Made by a program: the position numbers and the translations under genes
Assembly: GCA_021464245.1 (NCBI GenBank)
Contig: JADCRB010000001.1
Coordinates: 5,505,456-5,569,455 of the forward strand
Length of the DNA: 64,000 nucleotides
From: Carallia brachiata
Lineage: Eukaryota > Streptophyta > Magnoliopsida > Malpighiales > Rhizophoraceae
Reading direction: 5' to 3'
The notes under the pieces: model-generated
What the model saw: the letters and a program-made list of their open reading frames with translations, nothing else
Databases searched by the model: none
Told to the model about the DNA's origin: nothing
Shown: positions 45,381 to 56,694 of the stretch, piece by piece
Numbering within the stretch: position 1 is the first letter of the stretch
Layout: every line of letters begins with the position of its first letter

Positions 45381-47779
45381 TTTTTTCTGTGCATACTATC
45401 AGCAAAATGGGCTGGGCCAGGGAGTCATATACGCGCGTTTTCATCTTAAGCTTGTGGTCTTCGCTCATTGGCTTTAATAATCGTTTCCTTCTTCAATGGA
45501 AAGGCCAAAGAATCATTCAAATTATTAGAAACCATTTGACCGAAAAAAAAAGGCATGAGAATAAACCAAAAAAAAAAAAAAAAAAAGGCATGAGAAACTT
45601 AAATGAATTGGAATAATTCTACAACAAACAAAAAACTAGGAGTGGCTTGAGACCTAACTTGATATAGTGGATACAGTTATGCCAGTTGACATAATTTTTT
45701 TGGCAAAATTTATGCTGCATGAATTGAAAATCACAAAAGTTGCAAAAACGTTTTCAAACTTTTTCTTTAAAAGGTTTAAATTTGTAAATCAATGTAAATT
45801 TTTTTTAATTAAACCTCTTGAAAGATTTATAACGTCCCTAGAGAAAGTCAAACGCGACAGATTTTTTTTTTTTTTTTTGAAGTGAAGCTGAAATTTTGTC
45901 AAAGATAATCAAAACTGATGCAAGAATATATAGAAAAAGATGGATAATGTTGCAAGGAGATTAAATCCAAGCAGTAGAATTAGAGTGCCTAGTAGTTTCT
46001 TATTTAGCTAAACCATCTGCAATTTAATGATGTTTGTACCCAAAAATTTTTTTTTTTTAAATTCTAATCATGTACAAACTTCAAATTAAACGATTTGAAA
46101 TAAAATTACAAGTGACAGTTTTTATTTGAACGATAATATTTTTTAATAATAAGTTAAAACTTACAATTAAGTCCCAAAACGTCAAATTGAACAAAATTTT
46201 GTTACAAAAAAATGAATAAAATTTAAAAAAAAGGGGAATTTGGAGTCCAAATCGAAATGGGAGAGAGACCTTTATGAAAGATGCCTACAGAAAATGCCTA
46301 CCTGCACGACTCTAGTGAAAGCCGCTTTCAAAGCCATTTTGAGGATCCAGCCAGGATCCTTTTTCCATTTGTTTTTTTTTTTTTTTTTTTTTTTGATTGT
46401 TTAGAAAGGTTGATGGCTCAGTCATCAAATTGGGCCATTGGGAGGACGGGTATGTCATTGTGATCCAGGTAAGCGACGACTGGGGCCATCCAAACTTGCC
46501 TTCGTCCGAAGTGTAGCCTAGCACACCCCCAGCTCTTTAAATGCCATTGTTTGCTATATAGTTGAAATAAACGACGTGTTTAATTGTTAATATCTTATTC
46601 TCTCTGGACAAAAATGGTTGTAATTGTTAGAGCTGGGCAAACCCACACACTCTCTCTCTAGTAGTCGAAACCAACATATCTTTGGTTTATATCCTTTATT
46701 TTGCATAATATGTTTGCTGAGGGTATGTTTACTGGGCGTGTGGTTGTAATTTTAGTATGCTCCTTTGTATGTGTATTTGCGGCGCTTAAGAAATGGGCAG
46801 TGGGTTGTTTAGGAGATAAGAGAATACTTAGAGTTCATATTTCTATTTTAAAGTTTTTAAATTTAAAATTTAGAAAAGAAAAAATAAAATTCATGAAAAG
46901 GAAATAATTATTTTTATTGTCAAACTTTATGGCCTAATGAATTTAGTAATTAAAAAAAAAGGAAAATGGAATTGAAATGAGGAAGTTGGAGCATCTCTAT
47001 TCACGACTACTACTCGATGATCATCGAGTAAAGATTACGCCTCTTCTCTCATCAATCGTTGCTTCACCGTTTACCCCTGCGACTCACATATCTGTTTTTG
47101 AATGCTTCGAATTTCTTGCACTTATTTTACTACGTTAACATGAAGCTTATATTGGAAAAAAAAATGGTTTTTTTCCTTGTTCTTCATTTATTTATTTAGC
47201 TATTCTATAGCTTGAGGATAGTAGCAACAAGGGAGACAATCTTAGGATTTTTCCGCTGCGGACTCGCAGACACAGAAGATTCGCTTGCAAACGATAATGC
47301 AGAAAATTGCCTTATTGTCTTCCATAGGACCAAAAAAAAACAAGAAAAAAGAAAATTGCCTTATTGTTGATGGAATTTGAGCAGTGAATTCTTGAGCTAG
47401 AATCTGCTGGAATCATTCTTAAGACGCCTGTAGATTCTCAAACCAGTCTGAGCTCCATGGAGATATTTTTTTAGACGTCTAGAGCATTTGGAATCCGCAA
47501 CTATTTTTCCTACTATTACCATAATCTGTTCAATGAATAGTCCCTGAGTTGATTTGGTCATAGTCTTGGAATTCTGTGGGAAGAACGATTATTTGGAAAA
47601 TAGTTCGCAAGAAAAATGGTAGCATAAGTTATTAGTTGATTATTACCTTTACCTCAATTTTTTGTATATAATTTTAATAGCTAATATTATTGGCCAGTTG
47701 TTTTGTTTTGCTTGCTGAAAATTATATAGATTTTATCAGTTATTTCAAAAGAGCAAGCATACATATTTCGAGCGTTTTT

Positions 47780-47960
47780 GTTTCAGACGTTATCCTAATT
47801 AAAATTATGATTGATATTTTTAAAATAAAATTGATACTTTTTTAAATACAAAAATAACAAATGTTTCAAAAATATCAAATTTCGTTTAAAAAATATCAGT
47901 TATAGTTTCAATCGAAACACCGCTCAAGACAAAAACACCGGGACACTCACATTTTTTCAT
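47780..47960. mobile_element. Foldback MITE-like palindrome, third copy
   Basis: Arms CCTAATTAAAATTATGATTGATATTTTTAAA and, inverted, TTTAAAAAATATCAGTTATAGTTTCAATCG show the same family as the other two. Confidence 0.5.
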
Positions 47961-48290
47961 TTCAAAATGGCTGTAAAGATTATTGTAAAGAAGTTTTGTA
48001 AATGGATTTATTTTCTTTAATTTTCTTTTTCTTCAAATGGTTGGTTATTGTCCTAATTATGTGAAGTATTCTACATAAAAGTCTAATTTCTCACACATGG
48101 ATAATGGTTTGTGGAGATTACTACTAAAAAGTTCCGTAGAGTAATGAATTAGTTTTTATCAGTCTTAATGTTCATTTTTATGACGGGTCTTGGTTTTTAT
48201 GTCTTAAGTCAATGATGCTGCCAGTTCTTTACGAGTATTATGAAGCCTCCTATTCAAGTTCCTCACAAGATTTAAATTTGTGCGGTTAAA

Positions 48291-49539
48291 GTTGTGTATT
48301 GTTTGTTGCACTGGTTAAGACTTCTGCTTATGTAGTGCAGAGGGTGTTGTTGCTGCTGAGACATCTGCTCAGCCTCTTGGTGAGCCCATGGACTTGATGA
48401 CAACGTTAGACGAAGCTAGATTGACTGCGGATTTTTTTTTTGCTAGCTGGGGCACGGGAGGTTGCTCTTGTGCTTTATTGGTACGTGCGTATTTGTAAGT
48501 TTGGTTCAGAAAATAAATATGATACAAGCTAATTTTTGTCATTGTGTATGTCATGATGGATAACAAGAGGCACTAGAGCATTGTGTATTTTGAAGAAGAA
48601 TAACAGTAAGCGGAGTGTGTATGTGTTGGAATATTGAGACGATGCAGCCATAATTTTGTCAATAATTCAGTGATGTATTAATTTCACTTATGGGCTTAAC
48701 AAACAGGAAATGTTGTAATGAATGAAACGAAATGATTTTGATTCAAAAGTGTCTATGTTGAGGGCTCAGTCGGAGTATCAAAACTTGATAGTAGGAGTAT
48801 AAACATGAATGGATGTGTAATAACGAAGAACATTGACGGGAGGATAGATTCATGGCAATTTGTTTTTAACCGAACGTGGCTAGGGGGAGCAAGTTTAGAC
48901 GTCCTATTGAAATTATGTTTATTAAGAGTTAAAGGGAAGATCGAATCAGTACTAAAACGATCAATAAATGTTGATTCTGGGGCTTATGACATGAATTAGC
49001 AAGAAGAGGATTCTTGTGGGTTTCAATCAAATAATGAGCATTAGACAGGCACTTCAGTTGCAACAGTTTTCGCTTTAAGACAAGTTATGATTTGGTAGAA
49101 TATATTAAACTTTCAAGGTGTGCTCTCTGACTATTGGGATGGAAAACAATATATTTGGGATTTGCACTGAATGAAATGTCAACTAATGGAAGATAATAAA
49201 ATAATTGTTGTAAGTTTTACAAAAATTTTGTATATGTATAATACTTAGCGTCCAGTTATAAATTTGCAATATAAAAAGGGTAGCAAGAACTATAAGACTT
49301 ATAATTTAGTTCAACAACATACTTATTTTTGAGATTTTGCAATTTTGAAATTAAATAAAGCCTACGATTAATTGTTATGGTTTCTTTTAATATCACAAAT
49401 TTCATAATATTTATTTTATATAATTTATAAATTCCTTATTGATAATTTTTAGTTAATTACTAAAAGCAAGTAAAAAAATCCGGGCATAGAGCGAGTACAA
49501 GGCCAATTTGTTCTAATTATGAAAGAGTTTTCCTATAAT
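48291..49539. other. Intergenic DNA, nothing firm
   Basis: No gene recognised. A short LGEPMDLMT-like string near 48380 is treated as chance. The forward ORF at 48805-48999 has no family. Confidence 0.35.
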
Positions 49540-49835
49540 TAAATTAGAACTCAAATAATCACAAATAATCCATCAAGTTTGTCATGTTTGTTGCATTGTG
49601 CCTCTCGATGCCCCCTACTCCAAGTGATTTAGAAGGAAGGGTGTGACAAGATCTATGGGCACATGTGACACGGTAATGTACTTAAATTCTATTGGTTGAA
49701 TACAATGACGATAAACTGCCGATAGTGACTTTATATGCACTTTCGACATGAATAAATTGTGCGCTTATAGATACCTAACCCACTTTACTCTCTCTATTCA
49801 CTTTGCCAATATGATGCCTTGAGTCATATTTTAAA
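49540..49835 (+). repeat. ~290-bp direct repeat, copy 1
   Basis: Aligns closely with 50755-51032: GAACTCAAATAATCACAAAT, GAAGGAAGGGTGTGACAAGA and TATAGATACCTAAC are shared. The 0.92-kb spacer has no recognised gene. Confidence 0.85.
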
Positions 49836-50754
49836 AAATGGGAACATTACTACCCCAGATTTGACTATAGGATTATTGGAGTCGCCACCAACTACTTAAA
49901 AGTGTGAGTGGAACACCGTATTTTATTTTCTAAACTAATGGTATAAAGAAATGTCATGTTTTCTGATCTAACGAGTCTTAGTCTATGTTTCTGGATTCAC
50001 TTGGTGTGGGAGTTAGACACACATCAGGGAAGCCCTAGTCAACCCAAATGCCCATCACAGTTACAATAAAACTACTTCTCACCTATTTATTTTCATGTTT
50101 TTTCTTTAATATATTGTATCATTTTTTTTCCTCTCTTGGAATGTAATTCATTTGTATTCGTCATCGATATACACACTACGGGTTTAATAATGAACCAGGC
50201 TTTAGAAAGAAGGGAAACAATGAAACTGATCCACTATGCTTTTCGTTTTCTTGTCTGGGTTTTCTCAAGATTTTTGTAGATTACTGATATTTCTTCATTC
50301 TCACATGGATTTTACCTATCTTTCATATGAATGATCTTGTTGTGGAGAAAGAAAATGGGAATCGTTTCTTGAAAATTTTCATTTTTTTTTTTGTGTTAAA
50401 AGAAAAGAATTTACGATTGTTTGGTTTGGGACAATATATATTGAAGGGGGTTTCTAGATTGTCTCAGATCTGTGGTGCGAATGGCCTGGTCTTTGTTCAA
50501 AATTTGGCTTTCATTTTTGTTTTGGAGAATAGGATTTCTTAGGTAGGTGGCGCTTTGGTTTCCAAGGCTGGATTTGTGTTTTTTGGGGTTCTTATGATTT
50601 TCTAAGATCATGGAGCTTTAATTTTAGTATGAGGTTTCAAATTTCTAAAGATTGTAATTTGATTGTTATTAATTGATAAGGAGTGGATAGTTGTGTCGAT
50701 GTTGTTGTGACAGTGGATGTTTTGATACGAGGAAGAGTGATGGTTATTGGAACT

Positions 50755-51032
50755 CAAATAATCACAAATAATCCATCAAGTTTGTCATGTTGTTCGCATT
50801 GTGCCTCTCAATGCCCCCTTACTCCTAGTGACTTAGAAGGAAGGGTGTGACAAGATCTATGGGCACGTGTGACTCGGTAATGAACTTAAATCCTATTGGT
50901 TAAATACGATGATAACAAGCTACTGGTAGTGATTTTAGAGGCGCTTTTGACATGAATAAATTTTGTACTTATAGATACCTAACTCGGTTTACTCTCGCCA
51001 TTTAGTCAATCGCTATGATGCCTTGAATCACA
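50755..51032 (+). repeat. ~290-bp direct repeat, copy 2
   Basis: Partner of 49540-49835. It ends at the start of the Copia remnant, so the Copia 3' end may be inserted at, or truncated against, this repeat. Confidence 0.85.
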
Positions 51033-51034
51033 TT

Positions 51035-51151
51035 CAGTTTCCATTCGTAAAATCAGAAGATCAATTGGTAGACATCTTCACAAAGGCTATCAAGGTATTC
51101 CACTGCTCACTTGACAAGTTGGGCATAAGAGACATATATGTATCAACTTGA
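51035..51151 (+). pseudogene. Copia pol C-terminal end
   Basis: A frame reads QFPFVKSEDQLVDIFTKAI, then KLGIRDIYVST and a stop at 51149-51151. This is the conserved end of Copia-type RNase H (family: SEDQLADIFTKAL...LGMRDI). It is directly followed by a polypurine tract and an LTR. Everything upstream of this tail is missing, so it is a 5'-truncated element. Confidence 0.85.
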
Positions 51152-51396
51152 GGGGGGGTGTTGGTGTGAGCTATAAGTTAAGAGAATCTAGGAAACATGA
51201 ATCAGATAGTTTGTGATTTGGTCTCTGAAAGAAAATTATTTGCCAATATTATAGTAAAGATTTTTGGACTATAATTATCTTCTTAGAATAGCTTCCCTAT
51301 ACATATATATGATTGTATTTTTATAGTGAAATTATCAATTGAAAAAATCCAATTTCTCATCCCTTCTCTCATCCTCTTATTTTATTTTTCATCACA
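51151..51396 (+). mobile_element. Copia 3' end: purine tract and 3' LTR
   Basis: AGGGGGGG (51151-51158) precedes TGTTGGTGTGAGC at 51159, a typical Copia LTR start. The LTR ends near CATCACA at about 51396; the exact end is uncertain. Confidence 0.7.
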
Positions 51397-51633
51397 CAAA
51401 ACCATTTAGTTATGATAAGAACCGTTCCACTCAAAAGATTAAACTTTAAGTGAGGCCTAGTTAAAATCTAACAATACATAACATGAATATTATTTCACAA
51501 ATCCAACATGATTAATTTTGTTATATTGCCAATAGTAAGGAAGAAATACATGGTTAAAATTGCGAGAAATAAAAAAAAACATCTAGATATATAATATGCT
51601 AATCTCGTTTCCAATCAACAAAATAAAATAGAT

Positions 51634-52610
51634 CTAAAACTTTTCGAATTGCACACGGAATTTACATCTCCCATTTGGTAGCAGTGGATATTCAATGAAT
51701 TCCAATACAAATGTGTCCACACACAAAAAAATATGGTACAACTAAGTATGTTTGGATTCATGGACATTGTACTCTAAGCTAGGAGTATATCCAATAGCCC
51801 CTTTTATAGCTTCCTCAATGCCATCTATATCATAAAACTCATTGTTTGGCTTAATTCCTATGCAAAATATTTTGGCACACAAGGTGTTAGAATTTGGAAA
51901 CCATATAATGGATTGGTCATTAAGATCAAGCTTATAATTAAGCTGTGGGTTAAGGGAAATGCTGTAAAAAAACAAACCACTCATCAAACCGAAAAAGTCA
52001 GAAGTTAAAATTAATAGGTTCAACCTATTAAACTAGGGTTGGGTTTGACAGTTATAACTACTAATTGTTTGTTGGTATTCAATATTACAATAATGTTCAA
52101 GCACAATTGTGGTGAGAGAAATCCTATACAGAAGCAAATCTCATGACCAAAAAGATTTTACCTTACATATACACTATCTTATACTACATGAATGATATTT
52201 TATATAGTATATAGAAGATTCATAGTAAAATAATAGATTTTAATGAAATTATCATGTATATTATATAAATTGTTATCATTATAGTATAAAATACCTTGTG
52301 TGTTGTATAAAATTATTTTGCGTTCATTTACGCTCATAAAATTTTGCATCAATTTAGTGGTTCTCGTGTGGTAAAAGACTGCGAATTTAGAGTAGTGATC
52401 AGGATCCATAGCATGGTTACTTGCATTTTAGAGGACCTGAAGAAAGTTGGCTTTTTGCTTCAGCTTGAGAGTTGCTTCGAAGTAGTCGTGTTGGTCAAGT
52501 TTTAACTCGGAGCAAGTTCTATGCTTTTTCCATTCATAAGACCAAAACCTAAAGCCATCGATGCCGGGGCAGGAGGGTGATGGCCAATCCCTCTTATCTT
52601 AGTGAGGAAA
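51634..52610 (-). pseudogene. RNase T2 (S-like ribonuclease) pseudogene, C-terminal half
   Basis: Minus-strand exon at about 52610-52432 reads DWPSPSCPGIDGFRFWSYEWKKHRTCSE, the CAS II active-site region of RNase T2 (family EWxKHGTC, catalytic His), then DQHDYFEATLKLKQKANFLQ before a candidate GT donor. A second block (about 51880-51634) reads GIKPNNEFYDIDGIEEAIKG with AIGYTPSLEYNVHES, a stop replacing the expected Gln, then LYHIFLCVDTF and PLLPNGRCKFRVQFEKF to a final stop. The CAS I half and signal peptide are absent; a LINE fragment lies upstream. The Gly in KHGTC is Arg. RNase T2 enzymes are secreted or vacuolar RNases; this copy cannot make one. Confidence 0.8.
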
Positions 52611-52689
52611 ATATGAAGGTCAACTATGTTATTGAGAACGGATGTTGGTGTATATAGAAATTACTTACCTGAATATCCTTGGAGGTTTT

Positions 52690-53585
52690 TTAGGCTCTCT
52701 TCAATTCTGCTTCCTCATAATGCCTCATGCGAGGACTCTGTGGTTTAGATGCTTAGCTCTAATGGTGTTTACTCGACCAGTATATGTTGCAAGTGGCTTT
52801 CTTGCGAGTTTGCTACAACTACTATCAACCAAACTTGGCTGCTGCTATAGAAGCTCAAAATTCTGCAAAACTTTAAATGCTTTTTTTGGCCTCTTTTGAG
52901 GAGAAGACTTTTAATTAATGAGGAAAGACTGTGCCAACATTTAACACTTTCTTCAGTCTGTGTGTGGTGCAGTGCTGATCTTGAGACTATTCTCTATTTG
53001 CTTAGAGATTGCATTCATGTATGGGGTATTTCGAATGAGCTATTTGTGCCTAGTTTGCCTTTCTCTTTCTTTGATTGCTCCCTTGTTGATTGACTACGTC
53101 ATTTCATTTTATCTCATGTGGCTTTGGGATATCTTGATCATCAAGTTATGCTTGTATTGCATTTGTTGGTCCATTTCGAAGGACCATAATGAAGAGATAT
53201 TTAAAGGCACTAAATGTAGTCTCTTTGCTAGAGTTCACCGGGCTAGATCTTTGTTTTTAGATCTCTTTGTGAGTTTCGTTCCTCCTATGGAGGGGTGGGC
53301 CCTTTTGTTTGACTTGTGAGTTAGATGCTTCCCTCTCTGGGATGGGTGAAGCTTAATATTGATGAGAGTACTTTAGGTAATCCAGGGTTGGCAGGTTTTG
53401 ATGGCCTTTTTAGAGATGACTGTGGGAGATGGCCTATTAGTTTCGTGAATTCGGCTGATACATCTACTGATATGGTAGCTGAATTTTTGTGTATCTAGCA
53501 TGGTCTAAAGCTTGGATGGAAACGAGGATACCAACAGGTTGTCTTGGAGGCTAATTCTTCTGAACAGGGACTGATCCAGTACATG
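52690..53585 (+). pseudogene. LINE (L1-type) 3' fragment: zf-RVT and RNase H
   Basis: The zf-RVT region reads RRLLINEERLCQHLTLSSVCVWC, then ETILYLLRDCIHVW (about 52895-53025). After decayed sequence, an RNase H (RVT_3) frame reads PSLGWVKLNIDESTLGNPG, GLFRDDCGRW, TDMVAEFLCI and a stop, then HGLKLGWKRGYQQVVLEANS (about 53330-53570). These domains in this order end plant L1-type ORF2. Reverse transcriptase and endonuclease are missing; the fragment is 5'-truncated and frameshifted. Confidence 0.8.
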
Positions 53586-54169
53586 ACCGGAAGGCAATTG
53601 ATTATTTTTTTTATAATATATTTATCTATGCAAGTACGAACTAATAGCATGATTTGGCTCAGTGGCCTATGACTTTGTCCCCCCTCACTTCTGCGCCCCT
53701 GCCCTAGGTTCGAGCTTTCTCTCATACATTTCAGTTTTTGTTTTCCTTTTCTCGTTGGTTAGAGGGTTTTTTTTTTTTTCTTTCCTATTTTGAAGAGCCC
53801 TTTTTACTTTTTTTTTTTTTATTAGTTGTCCAAAATTGCAATTCAAATCCATCTTTTTCCTTTTTTTAGGTTACTAGGTTTACAATTTTGTTTTCTAAAA
53901 CTAATTTCATTGATTTTTTTCATTAATTTTCAAAAATGTTTGAATAAATTTTTTCTTATTTTTATGCTGTCTTTTAATATTTTATATTTTAGTAAAGTAA
54001 ATTATTAGCAATATAAATTTAAAAAAATCTAAAAACACATTGTATAATTGAAACATATATTTATTTTAAATTGACTTTAGTCTTTTTGTTTATGTCTGAT
54101 GACTCTAATTTTTTATCGATTACAAAAATTATAGTAAAAAAACATTTTTTTCTACGATAAATATCATAA
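53586..54169. other. AT-rich DNA after the LINE fragment
   Basis: T-rich tracts at 53765-53880; no coding. It may be LINE 3' sequence plus part of the repeat that continues to 54400. Confidence 0.35.
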
Positions 54170-54400
54170 AAATTATTACGCAATCAAATAAAAGATAAAT
54201 GACTAAACAATTGAATAATTATTTATATAAAAAATATATTTGATTACAAAAAAAAATAAAAAGATAATTTTAAAATATTAAAACTCATATATTACAATTA
54301 TAATATTTATTAGTGAAAATAATTAATATAATTTTTTTATATTTAATCGTATATATTGATTTCATTATTATGTTTACACATACAAAACTTGCCTCCCCTG
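54170..54400 (+). repeat. Copy of the hAT-like element's right half
   Basis: Aligns with about 20480-20690: AGATAAATGA(C/T)TAAA, ATATATTTGATT, and AC(A/C)TA(C/T)AAA..T(A/G)CC near the end. Terminal repeats and duplications are not clear here. Confidence 0.45.
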
Positions 54401-55294
54401 AAAATTTGTTCTAAGTGGAGGATATCTTTTGAAGCTCTCCACTTGATATCTTTGTTATTTCTCTTTTTCTTCCTTGTTTAGTCTTGGTGGAGGATATCAA
54501 GTGCTTATATGCCAGAGACTGACAAGTTCTCTTGCAATACGTTTTGAGGAAGGACAATTTATGTACTGACTTCTTGGCAAAGATAGATACTATATTGTTG
54601 AGGGTAAGGAGTTGTTCGAATACTCTTCTCTAAACTTACGATTAACTCTTGTTGACGAAGACAAGGAACTGTCTTTGTTCACTATTAATTTGTTTTTTAT
54701 TTTATTTTCTTATCCATATGTACAAAAAAAAAATTGTTGCCATGAAATTTCCATTTGAGGAATTCTAGAGCAAAGTAGGTTTTATTTCCAAAAGAAAGCT
54801 AAAAAAGGGTTAATATAAAAAAAATTACCATCATTGCGTTTTTTAACAAATCTAACATAATTTTTAAAAAATAATAAATTTAGCACAATCTAATTATTTT
54901 TTAATAAATTTAATATATAATGAAGTTCTGTTAACTAAAACCATTACAGCTGCTGATGTAGTGTGATGACCAAAAATATATGCTGATATGTGCATTAATT
55001 AAATAATTAATGAGACACCATATCACTAATAGACTTTTTGAAATCACAAGTTTAGAACAAATATTTTATAATTAGCTTTTATTAACTAAAACAACTCATA
55101 CATTAATATTTTTCACTAAATAATTAAAAAGCTATTTTCTGTTAACTTACAATACCCACGCACAAAAACCTTAGAATTGAAAATCACCAGAGCCCAAAAG
55201 ATCAGTACACTTGAAGATATGAAAGTAAAATTAATGTGAGAACAGGAACAAAGGCTATATTATTCAAAAGGTTTATGTGGGCTATTCAAGCGAC

Positions 55295-56280
55295 ATGTCG
55301 TTTGGCAATTCCTCCAGGCAATAAGTTAGAACCGGACCGGAACGGCCGGTTCAATCGGTTAAACCGGTGACCAGTCCTAGGTCCGGTCCAGTTTTGGCCT
55401 AAAAATGGGATACGGACCGGATCGAAAAAAACCGGACAAAAATCAGAAAAATCAGTCAAAAACCAGAAAAATCGGCAAAAAATCGGACCGATTGAACCGG
55501 TTCAATTTAAACAAAAAAGTTTTAAATTATAATTTATAATTTGACCCAAAACTTTATCTAAATTATAATTAAAATTTTAATTTTAACTAAAAATTTCAAT
55601 TTAGTCTTCTATTGAATAAAATTTTCAATTTAATCTTTAAAACTAAAAAAATTAATATTTAACCATTATTTATAAATATTATTTTTTCAATTAATTTTTA
55701 TAAATTATATTTTGTTAAATATACTAATTGTAATATCCTTAATGTATGTAAATATTAATATAATTCTTAAAATACACTTTATTTTAAATATTTATTATCA
55801 TTCTTATATGATATAACATTTTATATAATTAGATAAGCTATATAAAAATTTAATTTTTATATATTTAATATTAAATACTGGTTTTACTAGTTCAACCACG
55901 GTTATACCGATCGAACCGGTTGAACCTTGAACCATTAATCATTTCGGTTCACTGACTAGTTCGGTTCTTAAAACCTTGCCTTCAGGTCCAGAATCGTTTA
56001 TTCTTCTTCTTCTCTAGCTTTAGTGGTTTTGGTCATCTTTGTTTTACAGTTTTGGCTCTGCCTCGGCCCTGATTACAAGGCAGGAGCTATAAGGATGTTG
56101 CTCCCTGAAAATGGTACTGCAGCAAAGTTAAAAGCTAACAATATGACCACCACCAACAAAGCGCCCAAACAATTCCAACACTTAAATGGAAAAGGGGCTT
56201 TCAATTTCAACAAGATCGAAAAAGGACTAGAAGATATCAAAAGAATAGTTCCCAGTTGCCCTTTTCATCGTCGACTTTAG
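55295..56280 (+). pseudogene. CLE27-like peptide precursor gene, split by a MITE
   Basis: The ATG at 55295 opens eight codons that run into the left target copy of the MITE (55319-55978). After the MITE and its second target copy the same frame continues from 55987 to a stop at 56278-56280. The joined frame has a hydrophobic signal-like segment (LALVVLVIFVLQFWLCLG), a variable Lys/Asn-rich middle and a C-terminus EDIKRIVPSCPFHRRL. RIVPSCP equals the first seven residues of the CLE27 dodecapeptide as I remember it (RIVPSCPDPLHN); here the DP step is missing and the end differs. CLE peptides are secreted signals cut from such precursors. The MITE and the altered motif make this a probable pseudogene. 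Confidence 0.55.
55319..55978. mobile_element. hAT-type MITE, 660 bp, inside the CLE-like gene
   Basis: Inverted ends CAATAAGTTAGAACCGG and, as reverse complement of the right end, CAAGGTTTTAAGAACCG. Flanked by CCTCCAGG (55311-55318) and CCTTCAGG (55979-55986), an 8-bp duplication with one difference. The subterminal parts are rich in ACCGG motifs and the middle is AT-rich. Non-coding. Confidence 0.8.
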
Positions 56281-56694
56281 TGAAAAATGAAGATCCGTCG
56301 TTGGCGGCCTAATATCGATTTTAGGCTGCTTGTCTTTTTTTTTTTTAAAAGTAAATAGTTTTTTAATTATTTTTAAAAAATATTAATTTTTTAATTATTT
56401 AGATTCATGAAACTTAAATGTAAAATATTTAAGTTTGGACTTGTAAGTTCAATAAATTCATTGCTGATATGACGTTACATCAATTATTTAATTTATGTAC
56501 ACATCAGTATTTTTTTTTTATCATCACTTTATATCAACAACTGTAACGGTTTTAGTTAACAAAACTTTAATGCTTGTAATATTTGTGAAAAAATAGTTGA
56601 ATTTTATTAAATTCATTATTTTAAAAAAATTATGTTAAATTTGTTAAAAAAATATAAAATAGTTATCTTTATTTTATATTAACCTAAAAAGAAA

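Larger units (their letters stand above)
40404..45508 (+). repeat. Tandem segmental duplication, copy B
   Basis: Shorter copy without the TAT element and hAT MITE. The empty sites are readable at about 41130-41140 and 44277-44290. Confidence 0.9.
43386..48290. other. Intergenic DNA after peroxidase B
   Basis: 43386-45508 belongs to the duplication. 45509-48290 is AT-rich with poly-A/T runs and a foldback element at 47780-47960. I see no gene; the CT-rich stretches near 46980-47300 look exon-like but give no recognisable protein. Confidence 0.4.
54808..56683. mobile_element. Long-TIR MULE-like element containing a CLE-like gene
   Basis: Inverted ends of about 280 bp. The left starts GGTTAATATAAAA and the right ends TTTATATTAAC; both arms share TTAACAAAT(C/T)TAACATAATTTTT and GTTAACTAAAACC(A/G)TTACAG. 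Flanks CTAAAAAAG (54799-54807) and CTAAAAAGA (56684-56692) agree at 7 of 9 bases, fitting a 9-bp Mutator-type duplication. The interior has no transposase. It has a CLE27-like reading frame and a hAT MITE, so it looks like a Pack-MULE. Alternatively a host gene became flanked by two related repeats. Confidence 0.65.

Noticed and set aside
46960..47640. Possible gene with CT-rich exon-like stretches
   Set aside because: No frame of useful length and no recognisable protein on either strand.
48330..48420. LGEPMDLMT string resembling the start of ribosomal protein eS12
   Set aside because: Only about eight residues fit; the following residues do not continue the family.
56023..56280. Peptide ORF read as starting at GTG 56023
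   Set aside because: The frame is open further upstream and joins an ATG at 55295 once the MITE is removed.
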